Below, piece after piece: positions 42,946 through 51,109 of a DNA stretch of 64,000 nt. Origin of the DNA: Bacteroidota bacterium (lineage in GTDB: Bacteria; Bacteroidota; Bacteroidia; Bacteroidales; F082). Position 1 is the first letter of the stretch; every line of letters starts with the position of its first letter. The stretch lies in the NCBI GenBank assembly GCA_016715945.1, contig JADJXJ010000003.1:124001-188000 (forward strand), written 5' to 3'. A program made the position numbers and the translations under genes. A model generated the notes under the pieces. The model saw only the letters and a program-made list of their open reading frames with translations, was not told where the DNA came from and did not search any database.

Positions 42946-44150
42946 TGATAAAGTTTAAGGAAGGGTTGGGTAACGCGATCAAAGATTCCGTTTATCCAGG
43001 CGATGGCCATGCCGTAGTTGCTCACGGCAACTCCTGCATCTACTGCAGGTTTAAGCCTGTTGATCAGTTGTTTGCGTGTCACAACACACCCGCCGCACTG
43101 AATCACAAGTTTGTATTGGTGCATGTCGTTCACCTGTGCCAGGCCGGCCACGATATCGCAATGGATATCTTTTCCGGTAAATTCCCTGAGCCAGCGGGGC
43201 AGTTTGTGCCGGCCAATGTCTTCGCAGCTCACCTGATGGGTGCACGATTCGAGGATGAGCACCCTGTCGCCATCCTGAAGTTCTGATATGGCGGGTGTGC
43301 CTTGCAGGTAATGCTCAAAATCGCCACGCAAACGGGCAAACACGATGCTAAAGCTGGTAAGAGGCACATCCTCAGGCACAATCCTGCTCACAAACCCGAA
43401 GGCCTGGCTGTCGGTGACCACAAGCTGGGGCCTGGGTATGCCCTCGCGGAAATATTGCTCCAGGTGGGTTTCCTTGAGCACTACGCAAATGTTGTCGTTG
43501 TCGAGCACATCGCGTATGGCCATCACCTGTGGCAGAATCATGCGGCCGTCGGGAGCTTCGGAGTCGATGGGCGTAACCAGCAATATCACTTTGTTTGGTT
43601 CGACTATGCCACCAAAAAGCGAAGGTTTCTGGTACACAGTTTCAGGTATGGTTTTTTTCAGGATTTGAATCAGCTCTTCCAGGTGGTCGCGGTTGGTGGT
43701 GGTAAAGTCGATGACTTCGGCTTTGCTGAATTCGCGGATTTTTTCGCGGGTGATGGGTTCCAGCGGGCTGATGTCGCTCTTGTTGTGGACAATGAGGTAG
43801 GGCACCTGATGTTCCCTGAACTGTTTGATCAGCTCGCGTTCGTAGAAGCCAAACTGGTTTTCGGTTATTACAAGGATGGCGCAGTCGATGGTTTTGATGG
43901 TTTGCATGCTTTTTTCGACGCGCTTTTCGCCCAGCTCACCGGTATCGTCGATGCCCGCGGTATCAACTATAATGGCCGGCCCGATGCCGAATATCTCGAT
44001 CGACTTTTTCACAGGGTCGGTGGTGGTTCCCGGTTCAGGCGACACAATGGCCACTTCCTGGTTGACCATCAGGTTGATGATGGAGCTTTTGCCGTTGTTG
44101 CGTCTGCCAAATATTCCGATGTGGGGTTTGAGGTCTTTTCCTTTGGCCAT
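42942..44150 (-). CDS. hydF: [FeFe]-hydrogenase maturation GTPase HydF
   Basis: A 402-residue GTPase scaffold on which the two-iron subcluster is assembled before transfer to HydA. The P-loop is GRRNNGKSS (15-23), followed by PEPGTTTDPVKKS and the G3 DTAGID motif. The NKSD G4 motif is in IVHNKSDISPL. The C-terminal cluster-binding domain shows the CxH cysteine in ESCTHQVSCEDIG and the CxxC in IQCGGCVV, as in HydF. It is 37 bases downstream of hydG and overlaps hydE. Confidence 0.94.
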   Translation of the reverse strand: MAKGKDLKPHIGIFGRRNNGKSSIINLMVNQEVAIVSPEPGTTTDPVKKSIEIFGIGPAIIVDTAGIDDTGELGEKRVEKSMQTIKTIDCAILVITENQFGFYERELIKQFREHQVPYLIVHNKSDISPLEPITREKIREFSKAEVIDFTTTNRDHLEELIQILKKTIPETVYQKPSLFGGIVEPNKVILLVTPIDSEAPDGRMILPQVMAIRDVLDNDNICVVLKETHLEQYFREGIPRPQLVVTDSQAFGFVSRIVPEDVPLTSFSIVFARLRGDFEHYLQGTPAISELQDGDRVLILESCTHQVSCEDIGRHKLPRWLREFTGKDIHCDIVAGLAQVNDMHQYKLVIQCGGCVVTRKQLINRLKPAVDAGVAVSNYGMAIAWINGIFDRVTQPFLKLYQ

Positions 44151-44187
44151 AGATTTTTAGCTCGTTGGTTGGAGTTATTGTGGTTAA

Positions 44188-45615
44188 TCAGAAATACAGG
44201 TCGCGTTCGCCCTGCCGGATGCGTTCGATGCGCTGGCGCACCTGCTGCTCGTAGCGTGGGTCGTCCATCTCAGCCAGATTCCGTTCAATCACCCGCCAGC
44301 CTTTTTCGGCTGTGGCCGGGCTGGCATAATCCTCGATGTATTCTGCCAGGGTAAGCAGGGCATTGGGGGTGCAAAAACGTTTGATGAAACCGGGCACGCT
44401 GAATTCCATAAAGTGCTCGCCCGTACGGCCTTTGCGGTAGCATGCCGTGCAAAACGAGGGGATGTAGTCGGCCTCGAGCAGCTCGTCGATCACTTCGTTG
44501 AGCGTGCGGTCGTCGTTGATTTTGAACTGTTCTTTGGTGAGGTTCTGGTCCACAGACGGATTTTCGGCATAAGCGCCAATCTCGAGTTTGGTTCCGGCAT
44601 CGATTTGCGAGCAACCGAAGGCCAGCACCTCCCGCCGGATTCTTTCAGGTTCGCGGGCGGTGAGGATGAGGCCGGTGTAGGGTACAGCCAGCCTGAGAAT
44701 GGCTACAAGCCTCGTAAACTCATCGTCCGACACTGCATATTTATCATCGAGGTCGTAATCGAGTGCGTCCTGTATGCGTGGGAACGAAATGGTATGCGGC
44801 CCTACATTGAAACAGGCTTCCAGGTGATTCACATGTCGCAGCAGGGCCAACACTTCGAAGCGCCAGTCGTACAAGCCAAACAAAGCGCCCAGTCCCACAT
44901 CGTCGATGCCGGCCACCATGGCGCGGTCGAGGGCGGTGAGGCGCCAGTCGTAGTCGGACTTTTTGCCGGAGGTGTGGCAATTGGCATAAGTTTCGTGGTG
45001 ATAGGTTTCCTGGAAAATCTGATAGGTGCCTATTCCGGCCTGGCCAATCGTCCGGAAGCCTTCAATATCGAACGGGGCAGCATTGATGTTTACCCTCCGG
45101 ATTTCGCCATGGTCTTTTTTGACCTTATACACCTCGCGGACAGTTTCGGCAATAAACTCCGGCGAATAGGTGCGGTGCTCGCCAAACACCAGGATGAGCC
45201 TTTTCTGGCCATGCTCCTCGAGGGCTTTCACATTGGCAATGAGCTCGTCGCGGGTGAGGGTTTTGCGCACGGCTTCCTTGTTTGAGGCCTTGAATCCGCA
45301 GTAGCGACAGTTGTTCGAGCAATAATTACCTACGTAGAGCGGAGCAAAGAGCACAATACGTTTGCCGTACACTTTTTCCTTAAGTGTCCGCGCGCCTTGC
45401 TTGATTTCTTCTACCAGGCCGGGGTCTTCGGCTTTGAGCAGGATGGCAGTGTCGGCCAGGCTCAACCGCTGTTTGGAGAGGGCTTTGCCGATCACCTCGC
45501 GAACCCTCACCGGATCGGCAACAGCCTGGTTCAGGTAATCCCAGATTTCCCCGTCGTCAATAAATGGCTTCATCGGTTCGTCGGGGATGAGGTATGTTTC
45601 AGGATAAAACTTCAT
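44188..45615 (-). CDS. hydG: [FeFe]-hydrogenase maturase HydG (radical SAM tyrosine lyase)
   Basis: A 475-residue radical SAM enzyme that cleaves tyrosine to give the CO and cyanide ligands of the H-cluster. The SAM cluster cysteines are C99-x3-C103-x2-C106 in YCSNNCRYCGFKASNK. The C-terminal auxiliary cluster cysteines are in SFCTACYRKGRTG and FIKRFCTPNA (CxxC then a distant C). ThiH-like VNINAAPFDIEGFRTIGQAGIG and IGVGALFGLYDWRFE-type segments are present. First of the maturase trio in transcription order, about 100 bases after the receiver-kinase gene. Confidence 0.95.
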   Translation of the reverse strand: MKFYPETYLIPDEPMKPFIDDGEIWDYLNQAVADPVRVREVIGKALSKQRLSLADTAILLKAEDPGLVEEIKQGARTLKEKVYGKRIVLFAPLYVGNYCSNNCRYCGFKASNKEAVRKTLTRDELIANVKALEEHGQKRLILVFGEHRTYSPEFIAETVREVYKVKKDHGEIRRVNINAAPFDIEGFRTIGQAGIGTYQIFQETYHHETYANCHTSGKKSDYDWRLTALDRAMVAGIDDVGLGALFGLYDWRFEVLALLRHVNHLEACFNVGPHTISFPRIQDALDYDLDDKYAVSDDEFTRLVAILRLAVPYTGLILTAREPERIRREVLAFGCSQIDAGTKLEIGAYAENPSVDQNLTKEQFKINDDRTLNEVIDELLEADYIPSFCTACYRKGRTGEHFMEFSVPGFIKRFCTPNALLTLAEYIEDYASPATAEKGWRVIERNLAEMDDPRYEQQVRQRIERIRQGERDLYF

Positions 45616-45715
45616 GGTTGCTGGTCTATAATGGAATTAAGTTCTTCAATACTTGATTAATTCTGTTGCCAAAGATGTTAACGTTTTCCGACAGGTGGCA
45701 TTGCATGGCGGATAT

Positions 45716-46837
45716 TTATTGCCTCGGGATGCGCACGGTGAAAGTGGATCCCACATCGGGTTCGCTTTCCACCTCAATGGTGCCATTGTATTGTTCCACC
45801 ATACGTTTAAGGATGGATAAGCCCAGTCCGCTTCCGGTGATCTCTTTGGTTTTCTGGTTTTTAATCCGCACAAAATCTTCAAAAATTTTCTGGGTATCCT
45901 CTTTGCTCATGCCTATGCCGGTGTCGCTCACCCTGATCAAAATTTCTTTTCCCTGATCTTCGATGAGCACGTTCACCTGTCCGTTGTCTTTGTTGTATTT
46001 CACGGCATTGGACACGAGGTTGTTGAAAATGATTTCCATTTCGTCGGCATCGGCAAGCAGGGTGGTATTGCCCTTGCTCTGGAGGGTCATTTTCACGTTT
46101 TTCTGTATGGCGTAGGGTTCCATAGTGTCCATGGCCTGGCGGGCGATGGCCGGAAGTTCGGTTTCGCGCAGGCGCCGCTCTTTTTTGCCCGATTCGATGC
46201 GTGTCAGGTCGAGCAGGTCCATGATCAGGTTACGCATGCCTTTGAGCCGGGCAAGCGAGCGGTCGATCATGGTGGCATAGCTGTCGATGTTGTCGCCCAG
46301 TTGTTTTTCCTGCATCATCTTCAGGTAGCCTTCCACGGCATTGAGGGGCGATTTGAGTTCGTGCGACAGTACCGAGAGGAATTGAAAACGGATTTGTTTT
46401 CCTTCGGCCTGCATCTTGCGCGTCATGCGCTTGAGGAAGAGGTGTTTGGCAACATTTTCGATGCTGGCCCTCAGCTCCTGTGGGGTAAAGGGCTTGGGCA
46501 TGAAGTTGTAGGCGCCATTTTTTGTGGCACGGATGGCAAGGTCGAGCGAGGCATAGGAAGTGATCATCATCACGGCCAGGTCGTACTTCTGTTTGTTGAT
46601 ATATTCAAGCACTTCTATGCCATCCATGCCCGGCAGTTTGTTGTCGAGCAAAACCACGTCAATTGGCCGGCTGTTGAGCAGTTCGATGGCTTGCTCGCCT
46701 GTTCCGGCCTCAATCACGGCAAAGTCGAAATCCTCGTCCATAAACGGATAGCCAACGGTGAAGTTTTGCAGAATCCGCACCACACCGGAGCGGATTCCGG
46801 GTTCATCGTCCACCACCAGCACCTGCAGTGTTGCCAT
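45716..46837 (-). CDS. Receiver-histidine kinase hybrid of the hyd cluster
   Basis: A 373-residue cytoplasmic protein starting at ATG 46837, with the receiver first: MATLQVLVVDDEPGIRSG, phosphoacceptor in VLLDNKLPGMDGIEV, and KPFTPQELR. A HisKA domain (FLSVLSHELKSPLNAVEGYLKM) and HATPase (NNLVSNAVKYN, DTGIGMSKED, GSGLGLSILKRMVEQY) follow. This is a phosphorelay intermediate rather than a DNA-binding regulator. It lies 75 bases after the preceding response regulator gene and before hydG. It probably takes phosphate from the hydrogenase-domain kinase. Confidence 0.85.
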   Translation of the reverse strand: MATLQVLVVDDEPGIRSGVVRILQNFTVGYPFMDEDFDFAVIEAGTGEQAIELLNSRPIDVVLLDNKLPGMDGIEVLEYINKQKYDLAVMMITSYASLDLAIRATKNGAYNFMPKPFTPQELRASIENVAKHLFLKRMTRKMQAEGKQIRFQFLSVLSHELKSPLNAVEGYLKMMQEKQLGDNIDSYATMIDRSLARLKGMRNLIMDLLDLTRIESGKKERRLRETELPAIARQAMDTMEPYAIQKNVKMTLQSKGNTTLLADADEMEIIFNNLVSNAVKYNKDNGQVNVLIEDQGKEILIRVSDTGIGMSKEDTQKIFEDFVRIKNQKTKEITGSGLGLSILKRMVEQYNGTIEVESEPDVGSTFTVRIPRQ

Positions 46838-46912
46838 AGGAGATTGGGTTGCGCTTGTTTTTAGGGTTGTTTTGGCAAAGGTAGGCAATGCCGGCCATGC
46901 CCTGAACGGCTT

Positions 46913-47308
46913 TCAGATTTTGAGCAGTTTGTTGATCTCGCGGTGAAGCTGATCGGGGCGGATGCCTTTCTCCAGATAGAGGTCGGCTTTGATCCAGCCT
47001 TTGTTGCCTTCGTCGTACAGATCGAAGCTGTAGCCGGTTTCGGCTGTTGCGGCCGAAGCGATAATGATGGGCATGTCGGGATATTTTCGACGTGCTTTGT
47101 AGGCCAGGATGAAGCCACTGTCTTCCTGTTCCATCATCAGGTCAAAAATGGCCAGATCGGGTTTGGTGGTCTCAAGAATTTTTTCGGCTTCGGCTTGTCC
47201 TTCAGCTGTTTTTACCCTGAATCCGAAGCTCTTCACCATCATCTCGATCTGGTAGAGGTAGTCGGCGTCGTCGTCGGCAATGAGGATCAGTTTGTTTTCG
47301 TTGCTCAT
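46913..47308 (-). CDS. Single-domain response regulator
   Basis: A 131-residue receiver without an output domain. The acidic pocket is LILIADDDADYL, the phosphoacceptor Asp is in LAIFDLMMEQEDSG, and the T/S position is in IIIASAATAETG. The C-terminal IKADLYLEKGIRPDQLH is slightly longer than usual. Encoded 29 bases after the hydrogenase-domain kinase gene, it is a likely direct partner. Single-domain regulators usually act by protein contact or as a phosphate buffer. Confidence 0.85.
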   Translation of the reverse strand: MSNENKLILIADDDADYLYQIEMMVKSFGFRVKTAEGQAEAEKILETTKPDLAIFDLMMEQEDSGFILAYKARRKYPDMPIIIASAATAETGYSFDLYDEGNKGWIKADLYLEKGIRPDQLHREINKLLKI

Positions 47309-47337
47309 GGTTTTCTATTTTTTTGAATTCTGTTTTA

Positions 47338-49326
47338 TCAGGTAAGGGGTTTACGGGGTAATGTGATTGTAAATGTGGTTCCTGTGGGTCCTTTTTCGGG
47401 CTGGTTGTTTGAGCTCACGTGGATTTGCCCTTTGTGCATTTTCACGATTCCATAGCACAGGGGCAATCCAAGGCCGGTGCCTTTGCCCACTTCCTTTGTG
47501 GTGAAAAAGGGTGTAAAGATGCGGTCCATGTTTTCGGGCGAGATGCCTGTGCCGGTATCGCAGATGCAGATGCTGACATGCCCGTTGTCTTCTTTCAGCA
47601 TCAGGCGCAGTGTGCCTCCATTGGGCATGGCTTCCACGGCATTTTTTTCGAGATTGGTGAGCACCTGCATCATTTGGTCGGCATCCAGAAATACGTATGG
47701 ATCAGTAAGTTCCACTTCCACCTCAACGTTGATGCCGTTGGGAATCACCACCGATTGTAGGCTGCGGTTGACCAGTTTTTCGATGTCGGTTTCCATGAGG
47801 CGCACCTGGTTCTTGCGGGCAAAATTGAGCAATCCGCCAACGATTTTCCGGCATCGTTCGGCTTGTTCCACAATCAGTTGCAGGTCGTTGCGCATCTGGT
47901 CGTCAGGAGCATCATCCAGCAGCAGGTTGCTGTACATGGTGATCACGCCCAGCGGATTGTTCAGCTCGTGGGCAATGCCTGCCGAGAGCTGTCCCATATG
48001 GGCCAATTTTTCCGATTGACGGAGTGCTTCGCGGGCGTTGGCCAGCTCGGCATTCGAGAGGTTGAGGTTTTCGATGCTTTGGTGAAGCTTTTCGATGGTG
48101 TATGGAAGGCACATCTCGTCTTCGGCCAGTCCCTGAATCACGGCCACGGCATGTTCGATGCAGCTGTCGTAGCCGCAGGCGCCGCAGTCGAGCAGGTCGT
48201 TGGGTTTGGTCTTCCCCAGTTTCAAAAGCACGGCTTGGATAGCTTCGTTGTCGGGCCTTTGCATCCTGCGGTCGCGCGGGGCAAAGGTGGTGTTCAAATC
48301 AAGGTCTTCTGCCTCAGCCATTTCGGCTTCCCAGGCTTGCTGGTCGAACGATTCAAGTTTCGATGAAACATAAGCCGAAACCTGGCTACGGCGTTGGTAT
48401 TTGTTGCCTTTCTGGCTCATGCCAGGCCCCATGATGCAGCCTTCGCAGCAGAGCAGTTCGAGGTGACGGGCCGACAAGGCTCCGTGTGCAAACTCGTTGA
48501 TGGCGTCTTTGATGTTCACCCTTCCTTCGGCCACCACCACATCGCCACGGGTGAGGTCGGCCGACACTCCCATGTTTTGCAATAGTCCGTGGCTGATCGG
48601 AAATACTGCTCCTTTGCCGGCCTTCGGCGGGTCGAAGTCCGATACTTCGCAGTTTTCGGGCCTGATGTCTTTCAGGGCAAACATCTCGCGCAACTCACTG
48701 AATGTGATGGCGTGGCGCACTTCGTCCGACTCAGCTTTTTTGGCAATGCACGGCCCGATAAACACAATGGTCACATCGTCGCCATATTTTCGTTTCAGGT
48801 TGCGTGCGGCTGCCACCATGGGCGATACAAAAGGAGCCAGATGTTCGGTAAGCTCGGGATGGTAATGTTCCACATAGTACACTATGGCCGGGCAGTCGGA
48901 CGAGATGAGGGCTTTTTGCTTGCCTTCGAGAAAGAGCTCCCTGTATTTTCTGGCAACCAGGTCGGCCCCGAATGCCACTTCTGTGACTTTTTCGAAACCC
49001 AGGGCACGCAGCATACCCACCAGCCTGCCGGGATGATCGAGTTCGTTGAACTCGGCCGGAAAGCTGGGAGCTACCATAGCCACCAGGCGCTTGCCGCGCC
49101 CGAGCATATCGAGGAGCTGATTTGTGCCGCGTACAAAGTTTTTGGCGCCTTGCCTGCACACCCGCACACAGTTGCCGCATCCGATGCAGCGCTCGCTCAC
49201 CACTTCGGCCTGACCGTTGGCAATGCGGATGGCCTTCACCGGACACTCACGCACACAGGTAAAACACATCCGGCACAGGTCTTTCACCGTGTAAACCAGT
49301 TGTTTTATTTCGCTGTTGTGGGCCAT
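47338..49326 (-). CDS. Histidine kinase with [FeFe]-hydrogenase-like sensor domain
   Basis: A 662-residue sensor. Residues 1-60 are two 4Fe-4S clusters (C18/21/24/28 and C47/50/53/57). Residues ~80-310 are an [FeFe]-hydrogenase H-domain, 375-410 a further Fe-S motif (C381, C384, C389, C406) and 430-655 HisKA (AHELNNPLG, His453) plus HATPase. The four cysteines that hold the H-cluster [4Fe-4S] are kept: C145 (SSDCP), C193 (GPCIAKK), C293 and C297 (CCEGC). The proton-relay cysteine of catalytic enzymes is replaced by Asp144, and the M of the MPC motif by Gly191. This fits a sensory rather than turnover role. It sits between hydA and the response regulators. Confidence 0.85.
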   Translation of the reverse strand: MAHNSEIKQLVYTVKDLCRMCFTCVRECPVKAIRIANGQAEVVSERCIGCGNCVRVCRQGAKNFVRGTNQLLDMLGRGKRLVAMVAPSFPAEFNELDHPGRLVGMLRALGFEKVTEVAFGADLVARKYRELFLEGKQKALISSDCPAIVYYVEHYHPELTEHLAPFVSPMVAAARNLKRKYGDDVTIVFIGPCIAKKAESDEVRHAITFSELREMFALKDIRPENCEVSDFDPPKAGKGAVFPISHGLLQNMGVSADLTRGDVVVAEGRVNIKDAINEFAHGALSARHLELLCCEGCIMGPGMSQKGNKYQRRSQVSAYVSSKLESFDQQAWEAEMAEAEDLDLNTTFAPRDRRMQRPDNEAIQAVLLKLGKTKPNDLLDCGACGYDSCIEHAVAVIQGLAEDEMCLPYTIEKLHQSIENLNLSNAELANAREALRQSEKLAHMGQLSAGIAHELNNPLGVITMYSNLLLDDAPDDQMRNDLQLIVEQAERCRKIVGGLLNFARKNQVRLMETDIEKLVNRSLQSVVIPNGINVEVEVELTDPYVFLDADQMMQVLTNLEKNAVEAMPNGGTLRLMLKEDNGHVSICICDTGTGISPENMDRIFTPFFTTKEVGKGTGLGLPLCYGIVKMHKGQIHVSSNNQPEKGPTGTTFTITLPRKPLT

Positions 49327-49353
49327 GAGTGTCCGGGCAGGTCAGGAATCTAT

Positions 49354-51075
49354 CTAAAAAACTTCACGCTTCTGGTAGTGGGTGTGCAGCAGCTGATGGC
49401 TCTTGTGACCGAGCGGTTTGCCCAGAAATTTCTCGTAAAGCTCCACGATGTAGGGGTTCTTGTGCGACACCTTGATGGCATCTTTTTCGTCGATGTCGTA
49501 GAGCGTACTCATGCGTGCCTTCACTGCTTCTTCGTTGGTGCCGATAAGCTGACCGCCACCATTGATGCAGCCGCCCGGACAAGCCATCACTTCGATGAAG
49601 TGGATGTCGTTGCGGCCGTTGCGTATTTCGTCGAGCAGCACAGATGCGTTTTTCAGGCCGCTTACTACGGCCACGCCCACGTCGAGATCGCCTATCTTCA
49701 GCCTGGCTTCCTTGCGTCCTTCAAGCCCACGCACGGCTTTAACCTGAAACTTCACCATCTCCTTGCCTGTGATCAGGAAGTGGGCTGTGCGGATGGCAGC
49801 TTCCATCACCCCTCCCGAAGCGCCGAAGATCTTGCCGGCCGATGAGCGTGTGCCCAGGGGCGAATCGGCTATTTCGGGTTCGAGTTTGTTGATGTCCACC
49901 CCATAAAGGCGAATCAGGCGCACAAGCTCACGGGTAGTGAGCACGGCATCCACATCCGATATTCCATTCTGGGTCATTTCTTCACGCTGCTGCTCAAATT
50001 TTTTGGCGGTGCAGGGCATGATCGACACGGAATAGATGTCTTCGGGCGCAATGCCTTCTACCTGAGCGAAGTAGCTCTTTATGATGGCGCCCATCATCTG
50101 CTGGGGCGATTTGCAGGTAGAGAGGTTGGGCAGGATGTCGTGGCCAAACTCTTCGGCGTATTTCACCCAACCCGGGCAGCAGCTGGTGATCATGGGCAGG
50201 GTGCCTCCGGTGGTGATGCGATGCACCAGTTCGGAAGCTTCTTCCATAATGGTAAGGTCGGCCGAGAAAGAGGTATCGAAGATATAGTCGAATCCGATGC
50301 GCCGGAGTGCGGCATTGAGCAGGCCGATGACGTTCTGGCCGGGTTTCATGCCAAACTCTTCGGCAAACGATACCGTGATGCTGGGGGCGTATTGCACCAC
50401 CACCGTTTTTCTGGGGTTGTTGAGGTTATCCTTGATCTCGGTGATGTGGGGTTTTTCTTTGAGGGCGCCTGTGGGGCAAACCATGATGCACTGTCCGCAG
50501 TTGACGCAGGTACTCAGGTTGAGCCCGTGATTGAAGGATGTGTTGATGAGGGTTTTGCTGCCGCGGCCCACAAAGTCGATGGCCGAAACACCTTCGATCT
50601 CCTCGCACACCCGCACACAACGGCCGCAGAGGATACATTTTGCCGGGTCGCGCACCAGGCTGGCGCTCGACACATCCAGCTTGTAGTTGTTCTTGTTGCC
50701 GCTGATGCGCCTTTCGCGCACATTGAGGTCTTCCGACAGTTTCTGCAATTCGCAGCTGCCGTTGCGTTCGCAATACAAGCAGTCGTCGGGGTGGTTGGAC
50801 AGCAGCAGTTCCACAATGGTCTTGCGCGACTCTACCACGCGGTTCGAGTGGGTTTTGATGCGCATGCCGCTGGTCACTGGTTCGGAGCATGCGGGCACAA
50901 GGTTGCGCCTGCCTTCCACTTCCACCACGCACATGCGGCACGAGCCGGTAGGCAAGAGGCCTTTCATGTGGCAAAGGGTGGGCACACTCATGCCGTGCCT
51001 GTTGAGGGCCTCCAGAATGGTGTCGCCTTGCTGTGCTTCGAGTATGTTGTTGTTAACTTCTATAGTGAGGTTCAT
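49354..51075 (-). CDS. hydA: [FeFe]-hydrogenase catalytic subunit HydA (NADH-dependent/bifurcating)
   Basis: A 573-residue modular hydrogenase. Clusters in order: 2Fe-2S (C35, C46, C49, C63), His-Cys3 4Fe-4S (H95, C99, C102, C108), two ferredoxin-type 4Fe-4S (C147/150/153/157 and C190/193/196/200) and the H-cluster domain. H-cluster motifs are complete: TSCCPGW with Cys299 and Cys300, MPCTAKK with Cys355, and ACPGGCINGGG with Cys499 and Cys503, numbering identical to Clostridium CpI. With HydB and HydC it forms the trimeric enzyme that couples H2 to ferredoxin and NADH. Confidence 0.97.
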   Translation of the reverse strand: MNLTIEVNNNILEAQQGDTILEALNRHGMSVPTLCHMKGLLPTGSCRMCVVEVEGRRNLVPACSEPVTSGMRIKTHSNRVVESRKTIVELLLSNHPDDCLYCERNGSCELQKLSEDLNVRERRISGNKNNYKLDVSSASLVRDPAKCILCGRCVRVCEEIEGVSAIDFVGRGSKTLINTSFNHGLNLSTCVNCGQCIMVCPTGALKEKPHITEIKDNLNNPRKTVVVQYAPSITVSFAEEFGMKPGQNVIGLLNAALRRIGFDYIFDTSFSADLTIMEEASELVHRITTGGTLPMITSCCPGWVKYAEEFGHDILPNLSTCKSPQQMMGAIIKSYFAQVEGIAPEDIYSVSIMPCTAKKFEQQREEMTQNGISDVDAVLTTRELVRLIRLYGVDINKLEPEIADSPLGTRSSAGKIFGASGGVMEAAIRTAHFLITGKEMVKFQVKAVRGLEGRKEARLKIGDLDVGVAVVSGLKNASVLLDEIRNGRNDIHFIEVMACPGGCINGGGQLIGTNEEAVKARMSTLYDIDEKDAIKVSHKNPYIVELYEKFLGKPLGHKSHQLLHTHYQKREVF

Positions 51076-51109
51076 CGTTGCTGAGCTTTAGTGTTTCACA
51101 AAAGTTTGA

